Positions 24,823-33,512 of a DNA stretch of 61,012 nt are shown piece by piece. Under the pieces are notes generated by a model. That model saw only the letters and a list, made by a program, of their open reading frames with translations. It did not search any database and was not told where the DNA came from. The position numbers were made by a program, and so were the translations under genes. The DNA is from Planctomycetaceae bacterium (GTDB taxonomy: Bacteria; Planctomycetota; Planctomycetia; Planctomycetales; Planctomycetaceae), in contig JACCRE010000002.1 in assembly GCA_013813775.1 (NCBI GenBank), positions 1 to 61,012 on the forward strand. The letters are read 5' to 3'. Numbering within the stretch: position 1 is the stretch's first letter; every line of letters starts with the position of its first letter.

Positions 24823-26832
24823 TCAGCGAGTCCCCACCGATTCAACGGTATCGCCTGTCTCCAACGCCGCACCTGCATGGTCGCCTGGAATCGATTTCGC
24901 CCATTCCGGCGCTTCAATCCGCCCGGCGGCACTGAGTACGTAGTCGCGACGGGTAAGCCAGTCGCCGCTGCGGGCGTCGGTGATCGTCTCACGAAGTCGC
25001 ACGACACCAAACGGCACGTCGGGACACAGCCAGGCGTCGATGCGGCGACGGATGACGTCGCCGTTGGCGCGGCGGGCGTCCACAGCGGTCGTCACATGCT
25101 GCGTGCGGAAGGCAAGTTCGCGCAGCGCAGTCCTTTCATACCGGACGTGGCCCGGCCGATAACGCGACGCGGCCGGAAGCATCCGAAGCACTCGCACGGC
25201 GGCGCTCACCGACGGTTCGCCCGCGACCACGAAGGCCTGCGCGTCGGCACCCGATTCGAACGTTTCGCGATCGATCGTCGCCGTCACCTGGACGATCGGT
25301 GCGCCAGCGGTCATCGGGTGGCTACGAGTCAGTCGCACTCGGGGACGAGCGGCCTCGGGTTCGACGAGCTCCAAACGCAGCGTTTCGATACCGTGATCGG
25401 TCGTCGCCGACAATTCGATCCATTCGTGCTGCGGATCGGCGCCGGCGGGCGGCAACGAGGTAAACCAGGTCGTAAGCGTCCGAGGCAAGGGCGGATCATG
25501 GTCGCGATAGTCGATCCAACCGACGGACTCCATGACCGAATAGAGCCACGATGGTCGCCAGGGATTCGCAATCGCCTCCCATGCCGAGAACGTCGAGACG
25601 GCAAGCAGCATCGCCGCGAGACCGCGAAACCAGCGACGATCAGCGAAGTCGTCGAGCGTCGGAAGGAGGGCCAGCAGCCAGAAGGGCACCAGCCAGATCG
25701 CCCAGCGCAACGCGACGGAGTTGCCTCCGTAGTTGTAGTTCTCGGTTCGCGACAGATAGAAGCCCAGGATCAACACCGTTATTGCCAGCCCCATCCAAAG
25801 CAGGGGCCGATACGGCTCGGCAGGCCGCGTCCACATTCGCAGCCACGACGCGATCGTGATCAGAAAGATCGGTGACAGCGACAGAATGCCGTGGTGACCG
25901 ATGGTGCAATGCAGAAAATAGACGAGCGGTGAATCAAGGTTGCGGTCGAGGCCTTTGGGGTCGGCCCAATAGCTCGGGACACCATCGCGGATATAGACGT
26001 ATTTTTCGGTGCCGTACGAGAGATAGAACGGCTTCCAATTGCCCGTTTGCATCCACGTCGTCGCAAGAAACGCCGCGATCGGAATGAGTGCGGCCGAAAC
26101 GAAGAACAGGAGCGTTCGTCGCCAGTCGTACCGACACAACAGACCGAACATCGCCAGGCCGAAGGCAGCCGCGGGCAGTTCATTGGTGGTGACGAACGCC
26201 GACGTCAGTCCGCACAGGGCGAAATCCCACCATCTTCGCGATCCGTCGGCGACGATCCTCAGCGCGAAGTGCATCGCGAAGATCAGAGAGACTGCCGCGA
26301 CGGTGTGATTGTTGAAGGTGACGGAGTAGGTCGAGAGATACGAGCCGAATGCCGCTGCGGCGACGATGAAGCCGCGTGCGAAGGGCGTCTTGGCGTACTT
26401 CCGCGCCATCAAGGCGAACACGAAAAGCGCGACCAGCCACGGCAGCAGATTCACGACGGCCAGCACAACGCGCGTGACGGCGGCCGTGTCACCATAAATC
26501 GACCAGCCGAGCATCTGGCGGACGGCACGATAAATTTCCGACGCCATCACTGTGAGCAGGGCCGGCTTCGTGGAGTACAGATGTCCGTTCTGCTGAACCT
26601 TGTCGATCGTCTGCCAGTGAGGCATCGCGTCGATTTCATCGATCTCGAATGTGCCGCGTTCGACCAACGCCCAGACTGTCGACCATCGAGACCGATCATT
26701 GGCGCTTTGCAGAGGCGTCGAATTGAGCAATGCCGCCGCGTGCAGACCGGCGGCGCCTGCAATTAGAATCGTGATCCAACCGGAGCGAGACCGCACAGGT
26801 TCGGGAGAGACGGTCGACGTCTGCGGCGACAT
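24823..26832 (-). CDS. Polytopic membrane protein, glycosyltransferase (PMT/GT-C)-like
   Basis: 669 aa. The first 430 residues hold about 11 hydrophobic segments, and a soluble domain of about 210 residues follows. The first large loop has ANDRSRWSTVWALVERGTFEIDEID and HLYSTKPALLTVMASEIYRAV. The acidic loop and the S-x-K-P block resemble GT-C lipid-linked sugar transferases in which an Asp binds the lipid phosphate. The C-terminal soluble part, LELVEPEAARPRVRLTRSHPMTAG, is rich in beta strands. It is annotated in many planctomycetes only as a hypothetical membrane protein. The acceptor is unknown. It stands apart from its neighbours. Confidence 0.68.
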   Translation of the reverse strand: MSPQTSTVSPEPVRSRSGWITILIAGAAGLHAAALLNSTPLQSANDRSRWSTVWALVERGTFEIDEIDAMPHWQTIDKVQQNGHLYSTKPALLTVMASEIYRAVRQMLGWSIYGDTAAVTRVVLAVVNLLPWLVALFVFALMARKYAKTPFARGFIVAAAAFGSYLSTYSVTFNNHTVAAVSLIFAMHFALRIVADGSRRWWDFALCGLTSAFVTTNELPAAAFGLAMFGLLCRYDWRRTLLFFVSAALIPIAAFLATTWMQTGNWKPFYLSYGTEKYVYIRDGVPSYWADPKGLDRNLDSPLVYFLHCTIGHHGILSLSPIFLITIASWLRMWTRPAEPYRPLLWMGLAITVLILGFYLSRTENYNYGGNSVALRWAIWLVPFWLLALLPTLDDFADRRWFRGLAAMLLAVSTFSAWEAIANPWRPSWLYSVMESVGWIDYRDHDPPLPRTLTTWFTSLPPAGADPQHEWIELSATTDHGIETLRLELVEPEAARPRVRLTRSHPMTAGAPIVQVTATIDRETFESGADAQAFVVAGEPSVSAAVRVLRMLPAASRYRPGHVRYERTALRELAFRTQHVTTAVDARRANGDVIRRRIDAWLCPDVPFGVVRLRETITDARSGDWLTRRDYVLSAAGRIEAPEWAKSIPGDHAGAALETGDTVESVGTR

Positions 26833-26970
26833 GGCGGGCGAGCACGGAGGCAGGGCGCCACAGCATCCGTTGAACCGCCGAGACCGTCAACCGCGAGGTG
26901 CGCCTTCAGCCCGAAAGAAGGATTTGAGGACGAGCGCCGCGAGCAGACCGGCATCGCCGCAGACGAATCG

Positions 26971-27627
26971 CTAGACGTGGTGCAGGCTCATTCGAATCAA
27001 ATGAGGCACGCTTTTCGCCTGCATTTTGCGCATGACCTTTGCACGATGCGCCTCGACCGTCTTGAAGCTCACGCCGAGTTGACCGGCGATTTGACGACTG
27101 GAGAGACCCTCGATGACGTGGGTCATCACTTCTTGCTCGCGATGCGTCAAGCGACTGATCCGCTCTCCCAGTTTGAGCTGCTCGCCACGTCCCGCTCGAC
27201 ATGCTGCGTCACGGGCGATCGCGCGTTGGATCTGATCGACCAGAACCTGGTCACCGACGGGCTTTTCGAGAAAGTCGGTCGCTCCCGCCTTCATCGCCCG
27301 GACAGCGGTCGACACGTCGCCGTAGCCCGTCAGGATGATGACCGGAATCTGCGACCCGCTTGCACGCAGACGCTCTTGCAGCTCCAGACCGCCCATTCCC
27401 GGCATACGAATATCGCAGATCAAGCAACCCGGTCGCTCGATGTCGAATTCACTGATGAATGCCGACGCCGATTCGTAGGTCTCGGCAGCAAGACCGACGG
27501 ATTCCACAAGCCAGGCGAGCGATTTTCGAATCGCGGGATCGTCGTCGATGATAAAGACCGTGGGACTAAGTGACTCTTGAGCGCGGTCCTCGATACTGAT
27601 CGCGTTCGTATCGGCTATCATGTTCAT
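26971..27627 (-). CDS. FixJ-family response regulator (LuxR-type HTH)
   Basis: 218 aa. The receiver domain starts VFIIDDDPAIRKSLAWLVESVG (acidic pair DD), with the phospho-Asp in CLICDIRMPGMGGLEL, Thr in VIILTGYGDV and Lys in FLEKPVGD. After a linker the LuxR-type HTH has ISRLTHREQEVMTHVIEGLSSRQIAGQLG and TVEAHRAKVMRKM. This is the FixJ architecture (receiver about 120 aa, HTH about 65 aa). A cytosolic histidine kinase at 29443 in the opposite orientation is the nearest candidate partner, but that pairing is an inference. Confidence 0.93.
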   Translation of the reverse strand: MNMIADTNAISIEDRAQESLSPTVFIIDDDPAIRKSLAWLVESVGLAAETYESASAFISEFDIERPGCLICDIRMPGMGGLELQERLRASGSQIPVIILTGYGDVSTAVRAMKAGATDFLEKPVGDQVLVDQIQRAIARDAACRAGRGEQLKLGERISRLTHREQEVMTHVIEGLSSRQIAGQLGVSFKTVEAHRAKVMRKMQAKSVPHLIRMSLHHV

Positions 27628-27887
27628 TTCTGGCTGACGGTGAGAACGCCTAGGTTGCCGTTGGTCCGAGCCGCGCCGGATGTCCTGACGTCGAATCCCG
27701 GAGGAACCCCTCAGCAGGAACCCTCAGAGCATCTACCTACTTAAAGCGTGGAAAACACCCGGGGAGTGTCACAGGATCTCCTTCGTTTTCAGAAAATTTC
27801 AGAAACAGTTGAACATATAAGAGCATCTGCCGACTAAGGGATTCCGTTTCTGAACCTCGATCGTTCCGTACCGGTGGCGTAAACACA

Positions 27888-28409
27888 ATGAGAGTGGGCG
27901 TCTTTTCCGATGCGCATGACCATGTCGACAATGTGCGCCGGGCGATCGTGGTATTCAATCAACTATCGTGCGATCTGGTGCTGTTCGCGGGGGACTTCGT
28001 CTCTCCGCTGGTGATTCCCCCGCTTCGCAAGCTTACCTGTCCAGTCGTCGCCTGCTTCGGCGACAATGACGGAAACCGCGTCGGAATCGCGGGAGGGATG
28101 CGTATCGTCGGCACTCTGGGAGATCCGCCGTTCGGCATTGGCCTGCCGGATGGAACGAAGATCCTGTTGACGCATCAGTTGGAAGCAGTCCGGCGGTATC
28201 TCGCCGGAGCGAATGTGATCATTTGGGCGCACACGCACAAACCGAGCATTGCTCACGACGCTGCCGGTCGACTGCTCCTCAATCCGGGTGAAACGAGCGG
28301 CTGGGTGTTTCGAAAGCCGACCGTCGCATGGTTTGATTCCGTCACCTTGCACGCTGAAATCGTGAAATTGCCTGAGCTCGGTTCGCCGCCGGTGATCGAA
28401 CCGTATTGA
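27888..28409 (+). CDS. YfcE-type metallophosphoesterase
   Basis: 173 aa. The dimetal motifs are in order: GVFSDAHDH (D-x-H), LFAGDF (G-D), CFGDNDGN (G-D/N-D), LLTHQ and IWAHTHKP (G/A-H-T-H). This is the small calcineurin-like phosphodiesterase YfcE/MJ0936 family, cytosolic and Mn-dependent in studied cases. The usual fourth motif is GNCD or GNND; here it reads FGDNDGN, a mild variant. The length is normal. It is the first gene of a plus-strand run that faces away from the response regulator. Confidence 0.9.
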   Translation: MRVGVFSDAHDHVDNVRRAIVVFNQLSCDLVLFAGDFVSPLVIPPLRKLTCPVVACFGDNDGNRVGIAGGMRIVGTLGDPPFGIGLPDGTKILLTHQLEAVRRYLAGANVIIWAHTHKPSIAHDAAGRLLLNPGETSGWVFRKPTVAWFDSVTLHAEIVKLPELGSPPVIEPY

Positions 28410-28613
28410 GCAGTGAAATGCCGTCCTTTTGGAGCCGGACCACATTCTTCGTCAGGCCTCTTCAGGAGCATCAAAATGTCTGAATGTGACGACTCGGCGC
28501 CTTCCAGCCGCCGGGACAGTTCCCAGAGCTTTGCATCCGCGGTACACTTCTCGCGCATCGCCACGTCGGGCGGGAATACCGGCTGGCAACGATTCCTTGT
28601 ATGAGGACGAGTT

Positions 28614-29114
28614 ATGCGGATGTACGGTTGGGTCTTCGGCTTGGCGGTCACGGCCGGATACGTCGTCGGATGTAACAATCAACAGGCGACGACGCCCTAT
28701 GCCGATGCCGAACAGGCGCCGGCTGACCACGACGAGCACGATCATCACGAAGGCCCGCACGGCGGCCATGTCGTCGAACTGGGCGGCGATCACAGCGTTC
28801 ACGGCGAGTTTGTGCTGGACGCCGACGGCAAAGTCGCTCGTCTGTACCTCTACGGCGAGGATCTGAAAACGCCGGTCGAGGCGACGGCGGTCACGTTCCA
28901 CGCCGAAGGCGACAACGGCGAGGAACAGGAAGTCTCGATGGAGCCGGCGGGCGGGTCTGAAAAGGCCAGCGAGTTCACTGCGTCGCTCGACCAGCTTCCA
29001 AGCAGCGATATCGAACAACTCTTCGGCCACTTCCATGTCACCGTGGACGGCAAGGAGTTGAGCGGTGACCTATCGCACGATCACGACCACGAAGGTCATA
29101 GCCACGACGAGTGA
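28614..29114 (+). CDS. His-rich lipoprotein, possible metal binding
   Basis: 166 aa. The signal peptide ends with a lipobox-like YVVGC, so the mature protein starts near Cys20. The mature N-terminus carries DHDEHDHHEGPHGGH, and the C-terminus ends SHDHDHEGHSHDE, two His/Asp clusters at opposite ends. Between them is a compact beta-like domain (FVLDADGKVARLYLYGED, VTVDGKELSGDL). Such clusters usually bind Zn, Ni or Cu. A strong terminator follows the stop. I cannot identify the family; a periplasmic metal-handling role is inferred from composition. Confidence 0.72.
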   Translation: MRMYGWVFGLAVTAGYVVGCNNQQATTPYADAEQAPADHDEHDHHEGPHGGHVVELGGDHSVHGEFVLDADGKVARLYLYGEDLKTPVEATAVTFHAEGDNGEEQEVSMEPAGGSEKASEFTASLDQLPSSDIEQLFGHFHVTVDGKELSGDLSHDHDHEGHSHDE

Positions 29115-29442
29115 ACGTCGCCGCTTAAACCTGTTGAAATGAGTCACGTTTCGGCCCACAGGTTCGCCCGTGGGCTTTTTCATGCGCGTCGCATGACGCG
29201 TCAAATCAAAGAAGAGCGCGGCCGCGACCCTCCGCACCCGCAGGGTTTACCCAATCCCGCCTCTCGCCGGGGGCGTGGCGGCTTCGCGCCGCAACGCCAC
29301 CGGCCCGATACGGCTGCGATACGCCTCCAAAGAGGTTCGCGTCTGAAGCCTTCTCGCCACGGTCGCCGATATCCTGAGCGGACGAACGAATGCCCCAGGA
29401 CAAGGACCAGCGGCCGCAACCCCGGCCGCGGCGCCAAGGATA
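29115..29442. other. Intergenic stretch with terminator, otherwise GC-rich non-coding
   Basis: 328 bases. A Rho-independent terminator sits at 29154-29180. The remaining bases up to the kinase start hold GC-rich inverted runs such as GCCACCGG and GCGGCTTCGCGCC, but no gene with support. Confidence 0.6.
29154..29180 (+). terminator. Rho-independent terminator of the His-rich lipoprotein gene
   Basis: Stem GCCCAC (29154-29159) with GTGGGC (29170-29175), further pairs inside, and a T-run of five directly after, 40 bases past the stop codon. It is close in sequence to the terminator at 47044. Confidence 0.85.
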
Positions 29443-30258
29443 ATGGATAACTGGCAGGACGCACCCCGACCAGACGACCTCGACGTTCTTCGCAGGCAGG
29501 TCGCCGAGTTGGAAGGCCAGAACGCGGAATTGCGTCGCCGGCTCCTGCAGGCACAACGATTGTCGAGCGTCGGTGCACTCGCGGCTTCAATCACCCATGA
29601 GTTCAACAACATCCTGACGACGACGATCAACTACGCCCGCATGGGCCTTCGTCACAAGGATGAGCCGACCCGCGACAAGGCGTTCGATAAGATCCTCTCC
29701 GCCGGCCAGCGTGCGAGCCGAATCACGACGGGCATGCTCGCCTTCGCCCGCGGGGGCGGTGATCGACGGGAACCGACGGATCTCGAACCCCTGGTCCGCG
29801 AGGTCATACTGCTGGCGGAAAAAGACCTGCAAATGCATCGCGTGCGATGGCAGGTCGACGTCGTCGGCACGCCGAAAGCCGACGTTAATGCGACTCAGGT
29901 GCAACAGGTTTTGCTGAACCTGATCGTGAATGCGCGGCAGGCGATGAACGGCGGCGGAGATTTGCGAATCACCATTCGGGAAAATCGCGACGGCGGCACG
30001 ACGGACATTTCCGTACGTGACTCAGGTCCGGGGATGTCGCCCGAACAGCTCCGCCGGATTTTCGAGCCATTCTTCTCGACGAAAGAGCGCGACGAAACAG
30101 GTCGCGGCGGCACCGGACTCGGGCTGGCCTTATGCCGTGACATCATGGAGTCGCATCGCGGACGCATTCGCGTTGAAAGCACGGTCGGCGTCGGCACGGC
30201 ATTCACACTCAAGTTCCCGCTGGTCGAGCAAATGGTGCCTGTGGCGGCTGCGGGGTGA
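29443..30258 (+). CDS. Cytosolic sensor histidine kinase
   Basis: 271 aa. A short coiled coil (LDVLRRQVAELEGQNAELRR) leads to a HisKA domain in which ALAASITHEFNNILTTTINY carries the phospho-His. The catalytic domain follows: N box VLLNLIVNARQAMNGGG, G1 VRDSGPGMSP, F box IFEPFFSTKE and G2 GTGLGLALC. There is no membrane helix or PAS domain, so input must come through the coiled coil or a partner protein. The HisKA type (E-F-N-N following His) matches FixL/NtrB-like kinases and would suit the FixJ-type regulator at 26971. Confidence 0.93.
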   Translation: MDNWQDAPRPDDLDVLRRQVAELEGQNAELRRRLLQAQRLSSVGALAASITHEFNNILTTTINYARMGLRHKDEPTRDKAFDKILSAGQRASRITTGMLAFARGGGDRREPTDLEPLVREVILLAEKDLQMHRVRWQVDVVGTPKADVNATQVQQVLLNLIVNARQAMNGGGDLRITIRENRDGGTTDISVRDSGPGMSPEQLRRIFEPFFSTKERDETGRGGTGLGLALCRDIMESHRGRIRVESTVGVGTAFTLKFPLVEQMVPVAAAG

Positions 30259-30278
30259 CCGGCAACGTCGTCGCTGGA

Positions 30279-30884
30279 TCACTTGCTCCAACGGTCGGCG
30301 ACGGCGAGCAGCTTCGCAAGCGGCAACTCGAATCCGGGCAGAAACGGCGTCGCATAGGTCTCGGTTTCCGTGACGACTCGCTCGGCATCGTCGGCGAAGA
30401 CGACGGTCATCCGGCGGCGAAAGCGGTCGATGATCCAGTACTCCTTGACGCCGCGGCGCAAGTACTGCCGACGCTTCTCAACGTAGTCACGTCGACGATT
30501 CCGGCCGCCAGCCGAAACAAACTCGACGGCGATCGTCGGAACGTCTTCTCGCGCGTCCGGCCTTCGGCCGAGGCCGCACCAGAGCGCCCGCTCGGCGATC
30601 CGCCAGTCGTCCTCGACGCGGATGTAATTCTCGGGAAGAGTGTCGTCGAGAGCGGAACCCTCCGGGTGCGCGTCTCGATAATCGCGCAGCAGGTATCCGA
30701 GTTCATCGTTCGGACCTCGTTGCCCTTCATCGGGGGGCGGCGTCACGATGACCACTCCTCGAATGAGTTCGTAGCGTCGGCCCGGTTCGACATCCTCGAT
30801 GGCGTCGAACTCGTCCGACGTCATCAGCATTCCGTTCGATTCGCGATCGAGTCGCAGCGCGGGCGTCAGTTCGATCGTGCTCAT
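30279..30884 (-). CDS. Uma2 family endonuclease-like protein (DUF820)
   Basis: 201 aa. The core PD-(D/E)XK elements are readable: RYELIRGVVIVTPPPD (E of the first motif), RVEDDWRIAERAL, then DVPTIAVEFVSAGGRN and GVKEYWIIDRFRRRMTVV (E-Y-W-I-I-D). This is the Uma2/DUF820 family, extremely abundant in planctomycetes and cyanobacteria. The biological role is uncertain despite the nuclease fold. The gene stands alone just past the 3' end of the BMC operon and is on the same strand, but 92 bases separate it from the zinc-ribbon gene. Confidence 0.88.
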   Translation of the reverse strand: MSTIELTPALRLDRESNGMLMTSDEFDAIEDVEPGRRYELIRGVVIVTPPPDEGQRGPNDELGYLLRDYRDAHPEGSALDDTLPENYIRVEDDWRIAERALWCGLGRRPDAREDVPTIAVEFVSAGGRNRRRDYVEKRRQYLRRGVKEYWIIDRFRRRMTVVFADDAERVVTETETYATPFLPGFELPLAKLLAVADRWSK

Positions 30885-30976
30885 GGTTCCCGATCCTGAT
30901 CTACGAAATCATTTCCTTTCCATTGTACGTCGGCGGAGCGTCGTTCGCATCGTTTCCTGTAAAAGGCTCGTTTCCC

Positions 30977-31231
30977 CTAAAACCCGGCTAGCACCAGCAG
31001 TGTCGCGATCGTCACAACGATGCCCAGCAGTCCGAGCCCCACGAACCAAAAAGCTCTGCCGGCAAGTGGATGAGTCGAGTTCTCGATCCACTCGCCGCAG
31101 TCAGGGCACTGCTCGGCGTCTTCGTAGACATCGGCTCCGCAGGCGGGGCAGGAAACGACTTCGGTCTCATCCGATTCCACATCGGCGGAATCGTCGAAGT
31201 CGTCGTCGGACTCGCAGGCGTCAGCCGTCAT
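30977..31231 (-). CDS. Small zinc-ribbon membrane protein at end of BMC operon
   Basis: 84 aa. An acidic N-terminus (about 25 residues) is followed by VSCPACGADVYEDAEQCPDCG, a zinc ribbon with two CxxC pairs, and one C-terminal membrane helix (AFWFVGLGLLGIVVTIATLLVLAG). It starts 3 bases after the dehydrogenase stop, so it belongs to the BMC transcript. Its relation to the microcompartment is unknown; similar small zinc-ribbon membrane proteins are common in planctomycetes. Confidence 0.75.
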   Translation of the reverse strand: MTADACESDDDFDDSADVESDETEVVSCPACGADVYEDAEQCPDCGEWIENSTHPLAGRAFWFVGLGLLGIVVTIATLLVLAGF

Positions 31232-31234
31232 CGT

Positions 31235-32161
31235 TCAACCGAGAACTTTCGCAATGGTCTCCTTGAGCACGTTCGCGGAGTTTTGTAACCCCGTTCGCTC
31301 CTTTGGCCACAGGTCGATCTCGATGCGATCGAGTGCCCCGGCACGTCCGACGACCGTCGGTACGCTCATGCAAACATCTCGCAAGCCGTAAGCACCCGTC
31401 TGCAAGGCTGAAACGGGAAGCACGCGGCGACGGTCGAGCGCGATGCTGTGAATCACCTCGGCGATCGTGACACCGACGGCGAATCCGGCACCGCCCTTCT
31501 TCTTGATGACTTCCGCACCGCTGCCGCGAGTCTTCTTCTCGACGGCGGCGATCAGTGTCGGCGATGCGCCAGGCCAACGATCGAGCGGCAGACCCGCGAC
31601 CTGGGCCGCGGACCAGATCGGCACCATGCTGTCACCATGCTCACCAAGAATCAAAGCCGAGACCTGTGTCGGAGCGACTTTCAATTCCCGCGCGAGCATG
31701 CCTTGCAGCCGAGACGTGTCGAGCATGGTGCCCAGACCGATCACTCTCTGTGCCGGCAGACCGAGTTCCTTGACCATCAGATACGTCAGCACGTCGACCG
31801 GATTCGACACGACGAAGCCGATAGCTCCATCTTTCAACTTCAGCTTCTTGAGGTCGGCAAGAATGCCGCGGAAGAGCGCGACGTTGCGATTGATCAGGTC
31901 GAGACGGCTTTCCTCGGGCTTTCGACGAAGGCCGGCCGTGATGACGATCACGTCGGCGTCGGCACAGGTCTCGGTGCCAGCCGCGTAGATCGATTGGTCA
32001 GCGAGAAAACTCCCGCCATGCACGAGATCGAGCGCCTGTCCGTCGGCCGCCTCGGCATTGGCATCGATCAGGGCGATCTCGCGGACGATCCCGCCTGCTT
32101 GCAAGGCAAAGCCCGCACACGATCCGACCAAACCGCCTCCACCAATGATCGCGACTTTCAT
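31235..32161 (-). CDS. Lactate/malate dehydrogenase family enzyme of the BMC operon
   Basis: 308 aa. The NAD-binding start is VAIIGGGGLVGS with an acidic residue for the ribose in EIALIDANAEAADGQAL. The substrate loop is TAGLRRKPEESRLDLINRN, the catalytic Asp region lies in GLGTMLDTSRLQGMLA and the catalytic His in LILGEHGDSMVP. The selectivity position (residue 102 in LDH numbering, Gln for lactate, Arg for malate) reads Arg in L-R-R-K-P by eye. In the PVM-BMC model a dehydrogenase of this family is thought to recycle NAD, for example through lactaldehyde or a lactate step. There is no encapsulation peptide. It is encoded next to the aldolase. Confidence 0.9.
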   Translation of the reverse strand: MKVAIIGGGGLVGSCAGFALQAGGIVREIALIDANAEAADGQALDLVHGGSFLADQSIYAAGTETCADADVIVITAGLRRKPEESRLDLINRNVALFRGILADLKKLKLKDGAIGFVVSNPVDVLTYLMVKELGLPAQRVIGLGTMLDTSRLQGMLARELKVAPTQVSALILGEHGDSMVPIWSAAQVAGLPLDRWPGASPTLIAAVEKKTRGSGAEVIKKKGGAGFAVGVTIAEVIHSIALDRRRVLPVSALQTGAYGLRDVCMSVPTVVGRAGALDRIEIDLWPKERTGLQNSANVLKETIAKVLG

Positions 32162-32241
32162 CGTGGTGCCTTGCTCTCGAAGTTTCTGAGCCTGAAATCA
32201 GCGACTACCAAACGAAATGACTTCAACGGTGAAGGGGAGAG

Positions 32242-33198
32242 CTATTTGCCCATCGCCGAGAGCACCTGATCGGTGATCGCCTTCACGAGCACGTCGAGAT
32301 CGGCGCCTACGGGAGCCGATGATTGTCCGCTGATCGCCTTTCTCACGAGGTCCGATGCCAGTCCGGATGACGTGGTGCAGCCATTCGGCTCACAAGCCGG
32401 CTTCTGCATGTAGCCCGGATAATTCGGCGCGGGGTCGAAAGCCCGCTGTTGCGGAAGGTTTTCCTTGTAGCCTTCGCGAAAGGCGCTGTTGCCGCACAGA
32501 TCGCAGTTCTCGGCGTGGAACCGCGGGTCGTCGAAGCCGAGCCGCTTCTTCAGGTCGATCAGTTCGCGACTTTTGTTCTCATCGAGGTAGCTCACCGGTC
32601 CAAGCTGCTTCGTCAGCAACAGAATGCGACAGTACGCGTCGAGAATCTCGGTCTTCCAGTACGCGTCTTCAAGATCCTTGCCGAAGCTCACCGTCCCGTG
32701 ATTGCGCAGGATGATCGTGTTCGTGCCCTTCAAAAAGGGCACGACCGTCTCGGCGAAGCTTTGCGCGCCGGGGGTTTCGTACGGCGCGATCGGCACCTCG
32801 CCCATGAAGACTTCGATCTCGGGAAGGATGCACTGCGGGATCGGCTCGCCGGCGACGGCGAAGGCGGTCGCGTGCGGCGGGTGGCAATGCACGACCGCTT
32901 TAACGTCGGGCCGATGCTTCATGATCGACAGATGCAGCAGAATCTCGCTGGTGCGCTTCCGCTTGCCTGCGATCTGGTTGCCGTCGAGATCGACGGCGCA
33001 AATGTCGTCGGGCGTCATGAAGCCCTTGCAGATCATCGTCGGCGAGCACAACACCTCGTTGTCGCCGACGCGAATCGAGATGTTCCCGTCGTTGGCCGCG
33101 GCGAAGCCTTTGTTGTAGACACGCCTGCCGATCTCGCAGATCTGCTCTTTCAGCTTCCGGTCGTTGATGCCGGCGTTCCAGCGGTTCGTATTCGCCAT
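32242..33198 (-). CDS. Class II aldolase (fuculose/rhamnulose phosphate-type) with BMC-targeting tail
   Basis: 318 aa from the ATG at 33198 (MANTNRWNAGINDRKLKEQI); longer frames extend into the upstream BMC-P gene and are rejected. The metal motif is VVHCHPPHATA with RNHGTVSFG for the third His, and the catalytic acid is probably in LPEIEVFMGE. The core ends near residue 230, about the size of L-fuculose-phosphate aldolase. It is followed by HAENCDLCGNSAFREGYKEN, a linker with further Cys, and the terminal helix DLDVLVKAITDQVLSAMGK. That helix is amphipathic and has the length of an encapsulation peptide. The enzyme should release DHAP and lactaldehyde inside the shell. Confidence 0.93.
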   Translation of the reverse strand: MANTNRWNAGINDRKLKEQICEIGRRVYNKGFAAANDGNISIRVGDNEVLCSPTMICKGFMTPDDICAVDLDGNQIAGKRKRTSEILLHLSIMKHRPDVKAVVHCHPPHATAFAVAGEPIPQCILPEIEVFMGEVPIAPYETPGAQSFAETVVPFLKGTNTIILRNHGTVSFGKDLEDAYWKTEILDAYCRILLLTKQLGPVSYLDENKSRELIDLKKRLGFDDPRFHAENCDLCGNSAFREGYKENLPQQRAFDPAPNYPGYMQKPACEPNGCTTSSGLASDLVRKAISGQSSAPVGADLDVLVKAITDQVLSAMGK

Positions 33199-33226
33199 GT
33201 CGGGCCTTTCGAAGTTGATTCGTGTT

Positions 33227-33508
33227 TCAGTTGATTTCGATGTGGTCGAGAATCGCCGCGGCGTAAGCATCGACGGGCTTGGTGTCCGGCTGGAATGGGG
33301 CGGCCGCTTCCGCACCGTCGGCGATCGCAATTCGGCTGCCGATACCGGCGCCGAATTCGTCGAACACGGCAATCGGCTCAAGCCGCCCGGTCGCGTCACC
33401 GGCGATGCCCTGCGCATCGAGCGGCACCGTCAGCCGCCACTGAGCCCCCGTCAATGACGGGTGCCAGCGCGACAGCGTGATGGATCCGATGACTTCGCCG
33501 ATTCGCAT
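33227..33508 (-). CDS. BMC-P pentameric vertex protein (EutN/CcmL family)
   Basis: 93 aa. MRIGEVIGSITLSRWHPSLTGAQWRLTVPL is the EutN/CcmL start (G-x-V-x-x-T-x-K-x-x-x-L/M-x-G-x-x in the family), followed by AVFDEFGAGIGSRIAIADG, the conserved D-x-V-G-A-G-x-G-D/S-x-V/I motif. Pentamers cap the vertices of the shell. Its start is 4 bases after the stop of the unknown protein encoded upstream (33513), so translation is probably coupled. It is one of three vertex paralogues in the operon. Confidence 0.93.
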   Translation of the reverse strand: MRIGEVIGSITLSRWHPSLTGAQWRLTVPLDAQGIAGDATGRLEPIAVFDEFGAGIGSRIAIADGAEAAAPFQPDTKPVDAYAAAILDHIEIN

Positions 33509-33512
33509 GCAA

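Noticed and set aside
24157-25875. 572-residue open frame opposite the ExbB-like gene and the large membrane protein
   Set aside because: Spans two real minus-strand genes and has the Arg/Gly/Asp-rich composition of a shadow frame.
29115-29442. Possible small RNA gene or riboswitch
   Set aside because: Only a terminator is clear. The GC-rich inverted runs do not make a consensus structure I know.
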